Shown here one piece after another: positions 16,239-25,654 of a stretch of 64,000 nucleotides of DNA. Position 1 is the first letter of the stretch. The number at the start of each line of letters is the position of its first letter. The DNA is from Mucilaginibacter sp. 44-25 (GTDB taxonomy: Bacteria; Bacteroidota; Bacteroidia; Sphingobacteriales; Sphingobacteriaceae), in the NCBI GenBank assembly GCA_001898335.1, contig MKTS01000015.1, positions 152,779 to 216,778 of the forward strand, given 5' to 3'. The notes below the pieces were generated by a model. It did no database searches, was not told where the DNA came from, and saw only the letters and a program-made list of their open reading frames with translations. The translations under genes and the position numbers were made by a program.

Positions 16239-19148
16239 TCAGGTGCCGTATTCAGGCGTGGTTACTTCGCTTTCCTCAAACTCATAATCAGTAAGTGGCG
16301 GGCAAGAGCAGATCAATGTACGGTCGCCGTAAGTGTCATTTACCCTGCCAACTGATGGCCAAAATTTAAACTGCGCCACATAAGGCAGCGGGTAAGCTGC
16401 TTTCTGGCGGGTGTAAGGGTGCTCCCACTCATTGCCGGTAATTACAGCGGCAGTATGCGGCGCATTTTTAAGCGGATTATCTGTTTTATCTGATAAGCCT
16501 TTTTCTACATCGTCAATCTCATGGCGGATAGAGATCATAGCATCGCAGAAACGGTCAAGTTCGTGCTTAGGCTCAGATTCGGTTGGCTCAACCATTACCG
16601 TGCCTGCAACCGGGAACGATACCGTTGGCGCGTGGAAGCCATAATCCATCAAACGTTTGGCAATATCTGTAACCTCGATACCGAAAGGTTTGAAAGAGCG
16701 GCAATCTAATATCATCTCATGCGCGCAGCGGCCGTTGGTGCCAGTGTATAATACAGGGTAGTGGTGCTCTAAGCGAGATTTGATGTAGTTAGCGTTAAGG
16801 ATAGCGTAACGGGTAGCATTGGTTAAACCCTCTCCGCCCATCATGGCGATGTACGCGTGAGAGATCAACAAAATAGATGCTGAACCCCAAGGCGCCGCAG
16901 ATACCGCGTGAATAGCTTTACCGTTATCAATATCAACTACCGCATGGCCCGGCAAATACGGAACCAGGTGTTTTGCCACACCGATAGGGCCCATGCCAGG
17001 GCCACCGCCACCGTGTGGTATACAGAAGGTTTTGTGCAGGTTTAGGTGGCAAACATCCGCGCCAATGTTGGCCGGGCTGGTTAAGCCTACCTGCGCGTTC
17101 ATGTTAGCGCCATCCATATATACCTGGCCACCATGCTGGTGAATAGTTTCACATATTTCGATGATCGACTCCTCAAATACACCGTGGGTAGATGGGTAGG
17201 TCACCATCAGGCATGACAGGTCGTTACTGTATTGTTCTGCTTTCGCTTTCAGGTCGGCAACATCAATGTTACCGTTATCGTCGCATTTTACTACTACGAT
17301 CTTCATGCCGGCCATCGCGGCAGATGCCGGGTTGGTACCGTGTGCCGATGCAGGGATCAACGCTACGTTACGTTGACCATCGCCCCTGTCCATGTGGTAA
17401 GCGCGGATAACCATTAAACCGGCATATTCGCCCTGTGCGCCCGCGTTTGGCTGCAAGCTCATGGATGCGAAACCGGTGATCTCGCTCAGCCATTTGTTCA
17501 GCTCATCAAACATCTGCATGTAGCCGCCTACCTGGTCGGTTGGTGCGAAGGGGTGCATTTTGCTGAATTCGGCCCAGGTAACCGGTATCATCTCGGTGGT
17601 CGCGTTCAGTTTCATGGTACATGAGCCTAAAGCGATCATGGAGTGGCAAAGCGAAAGGTCTTTTGCTTCTAATGATTTTATATAACGCAGCATCTCATGC
17701 TCTGAGTGGTGCGTGTTGAATAACGCGTGGGTTAAAAAATCAGAAGTACGTTGCAGTTCTGATGGGATAACACCTTCTACGTTTTCTTTATGCGTGTCGA
17801 AATTGGCATCGTTCAGCGTTTTGCCTTTTACCTTGGCAAAGAAACGAACGATGGTTTCTATATCTTTTAGCGAAGTGGTTTCATCCAAAGAAATGGTGAC
17901 AACCGAACCATTGTAATGCAGGTTCACTTCGTTATTTAAAGCTTCTGAATGTACCGGGCCTATCAGTTCGCCCAGGTCAAATTTTAGGGTGTCAAAGTAA
18001 GCTTTGTTTTGCTGCTCGTAACCCAGATCGGCTAATGATTTAGCCAGCAATACCGACAAACCATGGATACGCTCCGCGATCAGTTTCAAGCCCTGCGGGC
18101 CATGGTACACGGCATACATACCGGCCATAATGGCTAACAGTGCCTGCGCGGTACAGATGTTTGAAGTTGCTTTATCGCGGCGGATGTGCTGCTCACGGGT
18201 TTGCAGCGCCATACGCAAGGCATAGTTGCCCGCGCTGTCAATAGTTACACCAATGATACGGCCGGGGATAGAGCGTTTGTACTCCTCTTTAGTAGCAAAG
18301 AACGCCGCATGCGGGCCACCGAAGCCCATAGGTACGCCAAAACGTTGCGAAGAACCTACAACAATATCGGCGCCCCACTCACCCGGAGGCGTTAAAAGCA
18401 CCAGGCTCATCAGGTCGGCAACAACGGTAAGTTTAATGTTCTTTTCGTGTAAAGCCGAAGCAAAATCTTTATAGTTATACACCTCGCCGTTACCTGCCGG
18501 GTATTGAACTATGGCGCCAAACATATCTTCGGTCAGTTCAACATTGCGGTGGTCGCCTATCTGTAGTTTAATACCGAAAGGTTCGCTGCGGGTTTTAAGG
18601 ATATCAATAGTTTGCGGGAACAGTTCCTCGCTCACAAAAAACACGTTGGCTTTTGTGTTTTTGCGCAGGCTGTATTGCATAAACATGGCCTCAGCCGCCG
18701 CGGTACCTTCGTCCAGTAAAGAGGCGTTGGCAATTTCCATACCGGTAAGATCAATGATCATGGTCTGGTAGTTCAGCAAAGCCTGTAAACGGCCCTGGGC
18801 TATCTCGGCCTGGTATGGGGTATACTGGGTATACCATCCGGGGTTTTCAAGAATGTTGCGCTGGATAACGCCGGGCACAATTACATCATAATAACCCTGG
18901 CCTATGTATGATTTAAATACCTTGTTCTTTGAAGCTGTTTGTTTAAGCGTATTCAGGTAATCAAATTCACTTTTCGCGGCTGGTAGGTTCAGCGGGTTCT
19001 TCAGCCTGATCTGCGCCGGGACGGTTTGGTCGATCAGTTCGTCGAGTGAATGAACACCGATCGTTTTTAACATTTTTTCGGTGTCGGCCTGGTTAGGAGC
19101 GATGTGCCTTTCCTGGAATTTTTCCTGGTAATTGATATTCAGCTTCAT
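16239..19148 (-). CDS. gcvP: glycine dehydrogenase (decarboxylating), P-protein of the glycine cleavage system
   Basis: 969 residues as one chain (both halves of the split form fused), the normal length. The start at 19148 (MKLNINYQEKFQERH) is chosen over an upstream extension because a good promoter lies inside that extension. The PLP lysine is in NLHKTFCIPHGGGGPG at about residue 705. The enzyme decarboxylates glycine and passes the aminomethyl group to the lipoyl H-protein. gcvH and gcvT are not in the window. The gene is alone, with its own promoter and terminator. Confidence 0.96.
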   Translation of the reverse strand: MKLNINYQEKFQERHIAPNQADTEKMLKTIGVHSLDELIDQTVPAQIRLKNPLNLPAAKSEFDYLNTLKQTASKNKVFKSYIGQGYYDVIVPGVIQRNILENPGWYTQYTPYQAEIAQGRLQALLNYQTMIIDLTGMEIANASLLDEGTAAAEAMFMQYSLRKNTKANVFFVSEELFPQTIDILKTRSEPFGIKLQIGDHRNVELTEDMFGAIVQYPAGNGEVYNYKDFASALHEKNIKLTVVADLMSLVLLTPPGEWGADIVVGSSQRFGVPMGFGGPHAAFFATKEEYKRSIPGRIIGVTIDSAGNYALRMALQTREQHIRRDKATSNICTAQALLAIMAGMYAVYHGPQGLKLIAERIHGLSVLLAKSLADLGYEQQNKAYFDTLKFDLGELIGPVHSEALNNEVNLHYNGSVVTISLDETTSLKDIETIVRFFAKVKGKTLNDANFDTHKENVEGVIPSELQRTSDFLTHALFNTHHSEHEMLRYIKSLEAKDLSLCHSMIALGSCTMKLNATTEMIPVTWAEFSKMHPFAPTDQVGGYMQMFDELNKWLSEITGFASMSLQPNAGAQGEYAGLMVIRAYHMDRGDGQRNVALIPASAHGTNPASAAMAGMKIVVVKCDDNGNIDVADLKAKAEQYSNDLSCLMVTYPSTHGVFEESIIEICETIHQHGGQVYMDGANMNAQVGLTSPANIGADVCHLNLHKTFCIPHGGGGPGMGPIGVAKHLVPYLPGHAVVDIDNGKAIHAVSAAPWGSASILLISHAYIAMMGGEGLTNATRYAILNANYIKSRLEHHYPVLYTGTNGRCAHEMILDCRSFKPFGIEVTDIAKRLMDYGFHAPTVSFPVAGTVMVEPTESEPKHELDRFCDAMISIRHEIDDVEKGLSDKTDNPLKNAPHTAAVITGNEWEHPYTRQKAAYPLPYVAQFKFWPSVGRVNDTYGDRTLICSCPPLTDYEFEESEVTTPEYGT

Positions 19149-19177
19149 TGAAAAAGGGGTGCCTTTAAAATTTACCG

Positions 19178-19208
19178 CAAAGGTAGCGTTTTGCGGGCTG
19201 AATAACAA
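19178..19208 (-). promoter_or_regulatory. gcvP promoter
   Basis: Minus strand: TTG (19208-19206), 20-base spacer, TACCTTTG (19185-19178), then 29 bases to the ATG. Good match to the Bacteroidota -33/-7 consensus. Confidence 0.7.
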
Positions 19209-19256
19209 CGCGTAATGTGATAGTGACAATGCTTTTACAAGCAGGCCGGTTATCCG

Positions 19257-19973
19257 TTAAACCAGCTGGCGCAGGTACATTTGTATGGTGTTTTCCAAAC
19301 CGTAGTATAGCGCGTCGCTAATGAGCGCGTGGCCAATGCTTACCTCGTCCAGTGCAGGGATATTCTCCGCGAAGTATTTCAGGTTTTCCAGGTCAAGGTC
19401 GTGCCCGGCATTAATGCCTAAACTTAGTTGGTGAGCCTTTTCCGCCGCTTTAACATAAGGGGCAATAGCTTCTTCTTTATTATGGAGATAATTATGCGCG
19501 TAAGCTTCGGTATACAGTTCTATACGGTCGGTGCCGGTAGTAGCGGCCGCTTCCACCATCTCCACCACCGGGTCAACAAATATGGAAACGCGTATCCCCG
19601 CGTTTTTAAATACACCTATGATCTCTTTCAGGTAATCCTGGTTGCTAATAGTGTCCCAACCGTGGTTAGAGGTGATCTGGCCCAGGGCATCGGGTACCAG
19701 CGTAACCTGTTCGGGCTTAACGGCCAGCACCAGATCAACAAATTTTTGTTCCTGGCAATTACCTTCTATATTAAATTCTGTAGTGACTATCTTCTTCAGT
19801 TCGTAAACATCATTATAACGAATGTGGCGCTCATCCGGCCTCGGGTGTACGGTGATGCCCTGCGCGCCAAAATTTTCACAATCTTTGGCAACCTGTATCA
19901 GATCGGGGTTATTACCGCCACGTGAATTGCGTAAAGTGGCTATTTTATTGATATTTACCGATAACCTTGTCAT
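19257..19973 (-). CDS. pdxJ: pyridoxine 5'-phosphate synthase PdxJ
   Basis: 238 residues from the ATG at 19973 (MTRLSVNINKIATLRNSRGG), the canonical PdxJ N-terminus. A nine-codon upstream extension is not needed. HPRPDERHI, NIEGN and the C-terminal GINAGHDLDLENL are the phosphate- and substrate-binding segments of the TIM barrel. PdxJ condenses 1-deoxyxylulose 5-phosphate with aminoacetone phosphate in vitamin B6 synthesis. Position upstream of the PLP enzyme gene gcvP may be coincidental. Confidence 0.95.
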   Translation of the reverse strand: MTRLSVNINKIATLRNSRGGNNPDLIQVAKDCENFGAQGITVHPRPDERHIRYNDVYELKKIVTTEFNIEGNCQEQKFVDLVLAVKPEQVTLVPDALGQITSNHGWDTISNQDYLKEIIGVFKNAGIRVSIFVDPVVEMVEAAATTGTDRIELYTEAYAHNYLHNKEEAIAPYVKAAEKAHQLSLGINAGHDLDLENLKYFAENIPALDEVSIGHALISDALYYGLENTIQMYLRQLV

Positions 19974-20061
19974 AAGCAGAAAATTAATGATGTAGCGCAA
20001 ATATCACTATTACGCTATAAACAATTCAAACAAATTTACGCTTATTGCTTTTTTGGAACAT

Positions 20062-21051
20062 ATGCGCCCTACAAGATACATCCTTACCGCTCTCATTATA
20101 TTATTCAGCGCCAATGCCTTTAGCCAGGCCAATTACACCCGTATAACTAATTACAAGGTTTTTTACGGCTGGGCACATCTATATCCGCAGGATTGGATGG
20201 TGCTGCGCAGCTTTGAGAATGGTAACCGCCCTTATTACCTGATGGTAAACCCGCAAACGCTGCAAACCAAGGTAACCGAGGCCGGTTTTTACCAGGTAAA
20301 ACCTTTATCTGTAGAGCAGGCGCGCAAGCTGTTTGCCAACACCGCCTATGTAAATGCGCTGCAAAGCGCCGAAAAGCATTCTGTAACCATACAGGATGCC
20401 GGTATTGAGCGCGGGTTGCCGGAAGAAACCGGCATTAGCCTTACTGCCGACCTGTGCCCATCGCACAGGCCGCTTGACAGGCGCATTTTTGTGGATATTA
20501 TTAAGGGGTTCCGTACGGTTGAGCAGCCTGTACCTGTAGCATTATCCGTTAGCGGGCTATGGATGCTGCACCACATGGCCGACCTGAACTGGCTAAAAGA
20601 TCTGCAAGCCAAACGGCAGATATACATTACCTGGGTAAACCATTCCTATAACCATAGGGTTAGCGCTACCGCGCCGCTTAAAACTAACTTTTTACTGGAG
20701 CCAGGTACCAATATCAATACCGAGGTGCTGGAAACCGAAAAGCTGATGCTGGCCAACGGTCTGCTGCCTTCTGTTTTCTTCAGGTTCCCCGGCCTGGTGT
20801 CAGACCAGCAGCTGGTTTACAAAATTACCGGTTTCGGGCTGATACCTATCGGTACCGATGCCTGGCTGGCCAAGGGCCAGCAGCCACAGGCAGGTAGTAT
20901 AGTACTGATACATGGTAACGGCAATGAGCCGGTTGGGGTGAATGATTTTATTAACCTGCTGAAGCAAAAAGCGCCATCCATTGCCAAAAAGCAATGGTTG
21001 TTGTATGATCTGCGCGAAACAGTTGAAGAAGATGCCGATGTGAAAAGATAG
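20062..21051 (+). CDS. secreted polysaccharide deacetylase family protein
   Basis: 329 residues from the ATG at 20062 (an upstream TTG would add three residues). Signal peptide MRPTRYILTALIILFSANAFSQ. NodB-homology motifs: SLTADLCPS (metal Asp), NHSYNH (metal His pair), FFRFPG and LIHGNG. They are in the right order for a carbohydrate esterase family 4 fold, although the first motif deviates from TFDD. Likely removes N- or O-acetyl groups from cell-wall or surface glycans in the periplasm. Monocistronic, ending at a terminator shared with dnaA. Confidence 0.8.
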   Translation: MRPTRYILTALIILFSANAFSQANYTRITNYKVFYGWAHLYPQDWMVLRSFENGNRPYYLMVNPQTLQTKVTEAGFYQVKPLSVEQARKLFANTAYVNALQSAEKHSVTIQDAGIERGLPEETGISLTADLCPSHRPLDRRIFVDIIKGFRTVEQPVPVALSVSGLWMLHHMADLNWLKDLQAKRQIYITWVNHSYNHRVSATAPLKTNFLLEPGTNINTEVLETEKLMLANGLLPSVFFRFPGLVSDQQLVYKITGFGLIPIGTDAWLAKGQQPQAGSIVLIHGNGNEPVGVNDFINLLKQKAPSIAKKQWLLYDLRETVEEDADVKR

Positions 21052-21117
21052 TATCTTGCTTCATGCGTCCGGTACTTGGTTTCAGCTGCTATTGCTATTA
21101 TTAACGGCATTCAACAA

Positions 21118-21143
21118 AAAAGCCCCGCATTAGCGGGGCTTTT
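21118..21143. terminator. bidirectional terminator (deacetylase / dnaA)
   Basis: AAAAGCCCCGC ATTA GCGGGGCTTT (21118-21143) between convergent genes. Confidence 0.92.
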
Positions 21144-21161
21144 GATATGATTTATAGCCGG

Positions 21162-22589
21162 TTAGGACATTTTTAGTTTCTTTTGGATGTCGGCCACATA
21201 GCCTTTGAACTTCTTATCGGTATCAATTAAGTCCTCGACGGTTTGGCAGGCGTAGATAACGGTAGAGTGGTCGCGGCCGCCAAAGAAATGGCCGATAGAT
21301 TTTAATGAACTTTTGGTGTGAGCCTTAGCCAGGTACATAGATATCTGGCGGGCCTGTACAATTTCGCGTTTGCGGGTTTGCGATTTAACCATCTCAATAG
21401 GGACCTCAAAGTACTCGCAAACCAGGCTCTGGATGTATTCCATTGAAATTTCCTTGGCAGAATTTTTTACAAAATTCTTCAGCATTTGCTTGGCCAGGTT
21501 CAGGTCTATCTCTTTGCGGTTAAGGGTTGATTGCGCCAGTAAGGATACCATAGCGCCTTCCAGTTCACGCACGTTATTATCAATGTTGTGGGCTACGTAT
21601 TCCACCACCTCATGTGATAGCTCGATGCCATCCTGGTAGATCTTGTTCTTGAGGATAGCCATACGGGTTTCCAGGTCAGGAACCTGCAGATCGGCAGACA
21701 AACCCCACTTAAAGCGCGATAATAAACGCTCCTCTAAACCGGCCAGGTCCTTAGGGGCTTTATCTGATGTAATGATCAGCTGCTTGCCGCTCTGGTGCAG
21801 GTGGTTGAAAATATGGAAGAAGAAATCCTGTGTTTTTTCCTTACCCGCGAAGTTGTGCACATCATCCATAATGAGCACGTCAATCGCCTGGTAAAAGTTT
21901 ACAAAATCGTTTATGTTATTGTGCTTAAGCGCGTCAACAAACTGCTGGGTAAACTTTTCGCAGCTTACATATAATACCAGTTTATCGGGCAGGGTGCGCT
22001 TTATCTCGTTGCCAATAGCTTGTGCCAGGTGAGTTTTACCCAAACCAACACCACCGTATATCATTAAAGGGTTAAACGAGGTGCCGCCGGGTTTTGCCGC
22101 TACGGCATAACCTGCTGAGCGGGCCAAACGGTTACAATCGCCTTCTACAAAGTTTTCAAAGGTATAGTTACGGTTTAGCTGAGGGTCAACATTCAGCTTT
22201 TTAAGGCCCGGTATCACAAACGGGTTCTTAATGTCTTTATTAATAGAAATGGGTATCGGCATAGACTGATTTTTAGCTTCGGCACCATTTCCGTTTGAGG
22301 GCATGTTGGTAGTATAGGGCTTTGGTGATGACGATTGCTCTACAACAATGTTGTATTCCAAACGGCCTTCATCGCCCAGTTGCTTTTTAATGGTTTTGCG
22401 CAACAAACCTACGTAATGCTCCTCAAGCCATTCATAAAAGAATAAACTTGGTACCTGTATGGTTAGGACGCTTCCTTCCATCCGTAAAGCTTTAATTGGC
22501 TCAAACCAGGTTTTAAAGCTTTGTGCCGGTATGTTGTCTTTTATGATCTGAAGGCAGCTATTCCAAACGTTAGTACAAGTTTTTTCCAT
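21162..22589 (-). CDS. dnaA: chromosomal replication initiator protein DnaA
   Basis: 475 residues. Domain I (1-85) is followed by a short linker. The AAA+ domain has GGVGLGKT at 179-186 and Walker B VLIMDDVHN. The C-terminal domain IV carries the signature GRDHSTVIYACQTVEDL that contacts DnaA boxes. DnaA-ATP opens the origin. dnaN is not adjacent, and the 335 bases upstream have no cluster of TTATCCACA-type boxes, so the origin need not be here. The other flank is a deacetylase gene. Confidence 0.97.
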   Translation of the reverse strand: MEKTCTNVWNSCLQIIKDNIPAQSFKTWFEPIKALRMEGSVLTIQVPSLFFYEWLEEHYVGLLRKTIKKQLGDEGRLEYNIVVEQSSSPKPYTTNMPSNGNGAEAKNQSMPIPISINKDIKNPFVIPGLKKLNVDPQLNRNYTFENFVEGDCNRLARSAGYAVAAKPGGTSFNPLMIYGGVGLGKTHLAQAIGNEIKRTLPDKLVLYVSCEKFTQQFVDALKHNNINDFVNFYQAIDVLIMDDVHNFAGKEKTQDFFFHIFNHLHQSGKQLIITSDKAPKDLAGLEERLLSRFKWGLSADLQVPDLETRMAILKNKIYQDGIELSHEVVEYVAHNIDNNVRELEGAMVSLLAQSTLNRKEIDLNLAKQMLKNFVKNSAKEISMEYIQSLVCEYFEVPIEMVKSQTRKREIVQARQISMYLAKAHTKSSLKSIGHFFGGRDHSTVIYACQTVEDLIDTDKKFKGYVADIQKKLKMS

Positions 22590-22924
22590 AATGAAGTATC
22601 AGTAATTTCTTGATTTCCAGTCTCCCAGATGCGGGCTTTACAGCCCGTTACGGAACATCGAATATTCTAAAAAAAAGCGGATTAAAAAATAAAATGTGAA
22701 CTTTTTTAACAAATATATTTTCTAAAAAAAAGGCCTTTTTTGTGGTGTAAATACATATTTTTATTATATTTCGCGGGTAAAGGCGAAAAAACGGCCTCTG
22801 TTTTATCCTATCGCATTATTACGAGTTTCAACAACGAAAAGGTTTAAAATGTTGCAACTAAATCAATATAAAAACAATCTTTTTTAAGTTGAATTTTTTC
22901 TCTTATTAGGCAATTTTTTCTCCG
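22590..22924. other. 335-base AT-rich region between dnaA and the mutase gene
   Basis: Contains a CGGGCT-TTAC-AGCCCG hairpin (22632-22647), an AT-rich tract (about 22670-22780), and the perfect palindrome AAAAAAGGCCTTTTTT (22726-22741). That palindrome could end transcription from the mutase operon. No canonical DnaA boxes, ORF or clear promoter seen. Confidence 0.6.
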
Positions 22925-24472
22925 TTAGTGTTCTCCGAAAACTTTTCGCAATTCGTCGGCAATTTCACCTAAGGTAGCGTAGCATTCAACGGCCGTTAAA
23001 ATATAAGGCATCATGTTATCGATACCTTCAGCGGCAACCCTTAAATTCTGTAAGGCGGTTTCAACTTTACTGTTGTCGCGCTCCTTTTTGAGGGCATCAA
23101 GCTTTTGGGTTTGCTGTAAGCGGATAGAGTCGTCAATACGGAATACCGGCGGGTTTACTTCTTCCTGCTGGGTAAATTTGTTTACACCCACCAACACACG
23201 GGCCCCGCTTTCAATATCATTTTGGTACTCGTAAGCGGCAGCAGCTATTTCCTGCTGCATGTAATCCTGCTCAATGGCCTTTACCGAACCGCCCATGGCG
23301 TCTATCTTTTCTATATAGGTATAAGCGGCTGCTTCCAGCTCGTTGGTAAGCGCTTCTACAAAGTAGGAGCCGGCCAAGGGGTCAACCGTATCGGTAATGC
23401 CGCTTTCAAAAGCGATGATCTGCTGCGTGCGAAGGGCAATTTTAGCTGCCGCCTCCGTAGGTAAGGATAAAGCCTCATCGTACCCGTTAGTGTGGAGCGA
23501 TTGCGTGCCGCCCAGCACCGCTGCAAGTGCCTGGTTGCTTACCCGCACAATATTATTCATGGGTTGCTGCGCGGTAAGGGTTGAGCCGCCCGTTTGCGTA
23601 TGGAACCGCAGCTTTTGCGCTCCTGCATCTGTAGCGCCCAGCTTTTTAGTGATGTTGGCCCACATCCGTCGCGCCGCCCGGAATTTGGCTATCTCCTCAA
23701 AGAAATTGTTATGGCAGTTAAAGAAGAAAGACAGGCGTTTGGCGAACACATTAATATCTAAACCTTTTTCTAACGCGGCTTTGAGGTAAGTTTTACCGTT
23801 TGCCAGTGTAAAAGCCAGCTCTTGTACGGCGGTTGAACCCGCTTCGCGGATGTGATAGCCTGATATGGATATGGTGTTCCACTTAGGTACCTCTTTACTG
23901 CAGTATTCAAATATATCGGTAATCAACCGCATGGATGGCGCCGGCGGATATATATAGGTACCTCGCGCGGCATACTCCTTTAATATATCGTTCTGTATAG
24001 TGCCCGAGATCTGTTTAATGTCCGCGCCCTGTTTTTTAGCCAGTGCAATGTACATAGCCAGCAGGATGGAAGCGGTGGCATTAATGGTCATGGAGGTGGT
24101 GATATCCTTTAATTGTATACCATTAAATAAGATCTCCATATCCTTTAACGAGTCAATAGCTACGCCAACTTTACCTACCTCACCTTCGGCGAGGGGATGG
24201 TCGCTGTCATACCCGATCTGTGTAGGGAGGTCAAACGCCACGGACAGGCCCATGGTACCCTGGCTGAGCAGGTAATGGTAACGCTTGTTTGATTCTTCGG
24301 CAGTAGAGAAGCCGGCATACTGGCGCATGGTCCAGGGTTTGCCGCGGTACATATCCTTTTGTATACCCCTGGTGTAGGGGAATTCGCCGGGCAGCTCGTT
24401 CATGCCCGATGGCTCCGTGTAAACTTCCTTAAAGGTAATGCCGGAGGTAGTGGTAAATTTCTTATCAGCCAT
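22925..24472 (-). CDS. methylmalonyl-CoA mutase family protein, catalytic large subunit without B12 domain
   Basis: 515 residues corresponding to the TIM-barrel catalytic part only. The cobalamin-binding domain (DxHxxG) is absent, as in separate-subunit mutases. Substrate segments MYRGKPWTMRQYAGFST, GLSVAFDLPTQIGYDSDHP, GTIQNDILKEY and RGTYIYPPAPSMR are conserved. The Tyr and Arg positions that hold the methylmalonyl carboxylate appear present, which favours a carboxylated acyl-CoA over isobutyryl-CoA. The partner B12 subunit must be encoded elsewhere. A membrane protein gene sits four bases upstream on the same strand, so the two are co-transcribed. Confidence 0.88.
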   Translation of the reverse strand: MADKKFTTTSGITFKEVYTEPSGMNELPGEFPYTRGIQKDMYRGKPWTMRQYAGFSTAEESNKRYHYLLSQGTMGLSVAFDLPTQIGYDSDHPLAEGEVGKVGVAIDSLKDMEILFNGIQLKDITTSMTINATASILLAMYIALAKKQGADIKQISGTIQNDILKEYAARGTYIYPPAPSMRLITDIFEYCSKEVPKWNTISISGYHIREAGSTAVQELAFTLANGKTYLKAALEKGLDINVFAKRLSFFFNCHNNFFEEIAKFRAARRMWANITKKLGATDAGAQKLRFHTQTGGSTLTAQQPMNNIVRVSNQALAAVLGGTQSLHTNGYDEALSLPTEAAAKIALRTQQIIAFESGITDTVDPLAGSYFVEALTNELEAAAYTYIEKIDAMGGSVKAIEQDYMQQEIAAAAYEYQNDIESGARVLVGVNKFTQQEEVNPPVFRIDDSIRLQQTQKLDALKKERDNSKVETALQNLRVAAEGIDNMMPYILTAVECYATLGEIADELRKVFGEH

Positions 24473-24476
24473 TTAG

Positions 24477-25007
24477 TTAAAATATTTGGTCCATATCTTT
24501 CTTTACGATGGCTGTAGCCAGTTCATAGGGGTTGTTCTCCAATGTTGCCAGGTGGTTGAGGATGGTTTTGCCCATATCCAGCCCGGTGGCATTGGGCGGC
24601 AGGCCCTGCATGGCATTGGTAACCAGGTTAATGGTATCATCCTTTATGCGTTTAACAGCGGCCCAGGCCTGGCTGCTCACGTATATTTGCTGGGTAACAT
24701 TGTGCTGGTACTCGGTGCGTACCTCGTTTAATATCATATTATATAATTCGGCAGCACTATATGCGTTTGCATTAAGGCGTATGAGCATGTTGGCAGGGTC
24801 AATACGGTCAATAAGCAATACTGTGCGCTCGTAGGCCTGCAGGCGCAGCGGCAGGGTTTGGTTGCTGATGGCCTTGCGCAGTTCAAGGGCCTGCAGGTTT
24901 TGCGCTTTATCCATGTAAGGTTTAAACAGGTAAAAGGCAATATAGATAACGCCTACACCGGCAATGGTGTATTTTAAAATATCGAACAAATAAGTGTAAC
25001 TGGCCAT
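24477..25007 (-). CDS. small membrane-anchored protein upstream of the mutase, function unknown
   Basis: 176 residues. One N-terminal membrane helix (about 10-27, ILKYTIAGVGVIYIAFYLF) is followed by a soluble helical domain with ALELRKAISNQTLPLRLQAY and ERTVLLIDRIDP. I believe it belongs to a conserved Bacteroidota family found next to the mutase large subunit, but I know no function. The four-base gap to the mutase gene implies translational coupling. It could tether or stabilise the mutase; this is speculation from position. Confidence 0.75.
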   Translation of the reverse strand: MASYTYLFDILKYTIAGVGVIYIAFYLFKPYMDKAQNLQALELRKAISNQTLPLRLQAYERTVLLIDRIDPANMLIRLNANAYSAAELYNMILNEVRTEYQHNVTQQIYVSSQAWAAVKRIKDDTINLVTNAMQGLPPNATGLDMGKTILNHLATLENNPYELATAIVKKDMDQIF

Positions 25008-25071
25008 GTTTGTTTCTGTTAGGCAGAGGTCATAAATAATGTGGTCGCGACAAAAATCCGTATTTTAGATT

Positions 25072-25079
25072 TATATTTG
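25072..25079 (+). promoter_or_regulatory. -7 box of the IscA-type gene
   Basis: TATATTTG, 20 bases before the ATG at 25100. -33 not clear. Confidence 0.45.
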
Positions 25080-25099
25080 TATAGTTTAATAAAAATAAG

Positions 25100-25453
25100 A
25101 TGAGTGCTACTGTTGAAACATTAACCGCCCCCGTAACTTTTACCGAAGGCGCGGTAAAAGAACTTTATAAATTAAAAGAGCAACAGGAAATTGGCGACGA
25201 TTTTGGCCTGCGTGTAGGTGTTGAAGGCGGCGGCTGCTCCGGCATGAACTACGTTTTAGGCTTTGACCAGAAAAAAGACGGCGACCAGGAATATAATATA
25301 GAAGGTATACGTGTATTTATGCACAAAGCGCATGGCCTGTACCTTGCCGGTATGCAAATAGATTTCCAGGACGGCCTTAACGCCCGCGGCTTCACCTTTA
25401 ACAACCCTAATGCCGCCAGTACCTGTGGCTGCGGTTCATCATTTTCGGTATAA
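25100..25453 (+). CDS. iron-sulfur cluster assembly protein, IscA/ErpA/SufA family
   Basis: 117 residues. The three invariant cysteines are Cys46 (GGGCSGM), Cys109 and Cys111 (CGCGSSF), with the A-type carrier fold in between. A-type carriers receive 2Fe-2S or 4Fe-4S clusters and pass them to apo-enzymes such as IspH (which is encoded in this window). Which subgroup it belongs to (ErpA, IscA or SufA) cannot be settled by eye. Single gene divergent from the mutase operon. Confidence 0.93.
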   Translation: MSATVETLTAPVTFTEGAVKELYKLKEQQEIGDDFGLRVGVEGGGCSGMNYVLGFDQKKDGDQEYNIEGIRVFMHKAHGLYLAGMQIDFQDGLNARGFTFNNPNAASTCGCGSSFSV

Positions 25454-25476
25454 CATTCCAATTGACATATGATATG

Positions 25477-25503
25477 AGAGGCGCCCTTAAACGAGGCGCC
25501 TCT
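25477..25503 (+). terminator. hairpin after the IscA-type gene
   Basis: AGAGGCGCC (25477-25485) with GGCGCCTCT (25495-25503). Strong stem, weak T run. Confidence 0.7.
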
Positions 25504-25654
25504 TGTGTTTACATCAGTGTAAAAGGTCTTCCGCGACCACAGATCAGGTAGGTAGTGTTGGGATATTTTGATAACTTAAACAAATAAGTCCCGCGCGTGT
25601 AACAAAACGGTGTAACCGGTAGTCAAAAACAGCAAATTCCCTATATTATACATA

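Noticed and set aside
19149..19229. Longer N-terminus for gcvP
   Set aside because: A good -33/-7 promoter lies inside the extension, and GcvP proteins start near MKLNINYQ.
16082..19256. Glycine riboswitch near gcvP
   Set aside because: The region upstream of gcvP is too short and lacks recognisable aptamer elements.
22590..22924. Replication origin next to dnaA
   Set aside because: AT-rich but no set of DnaA boxes found; left as a question only.
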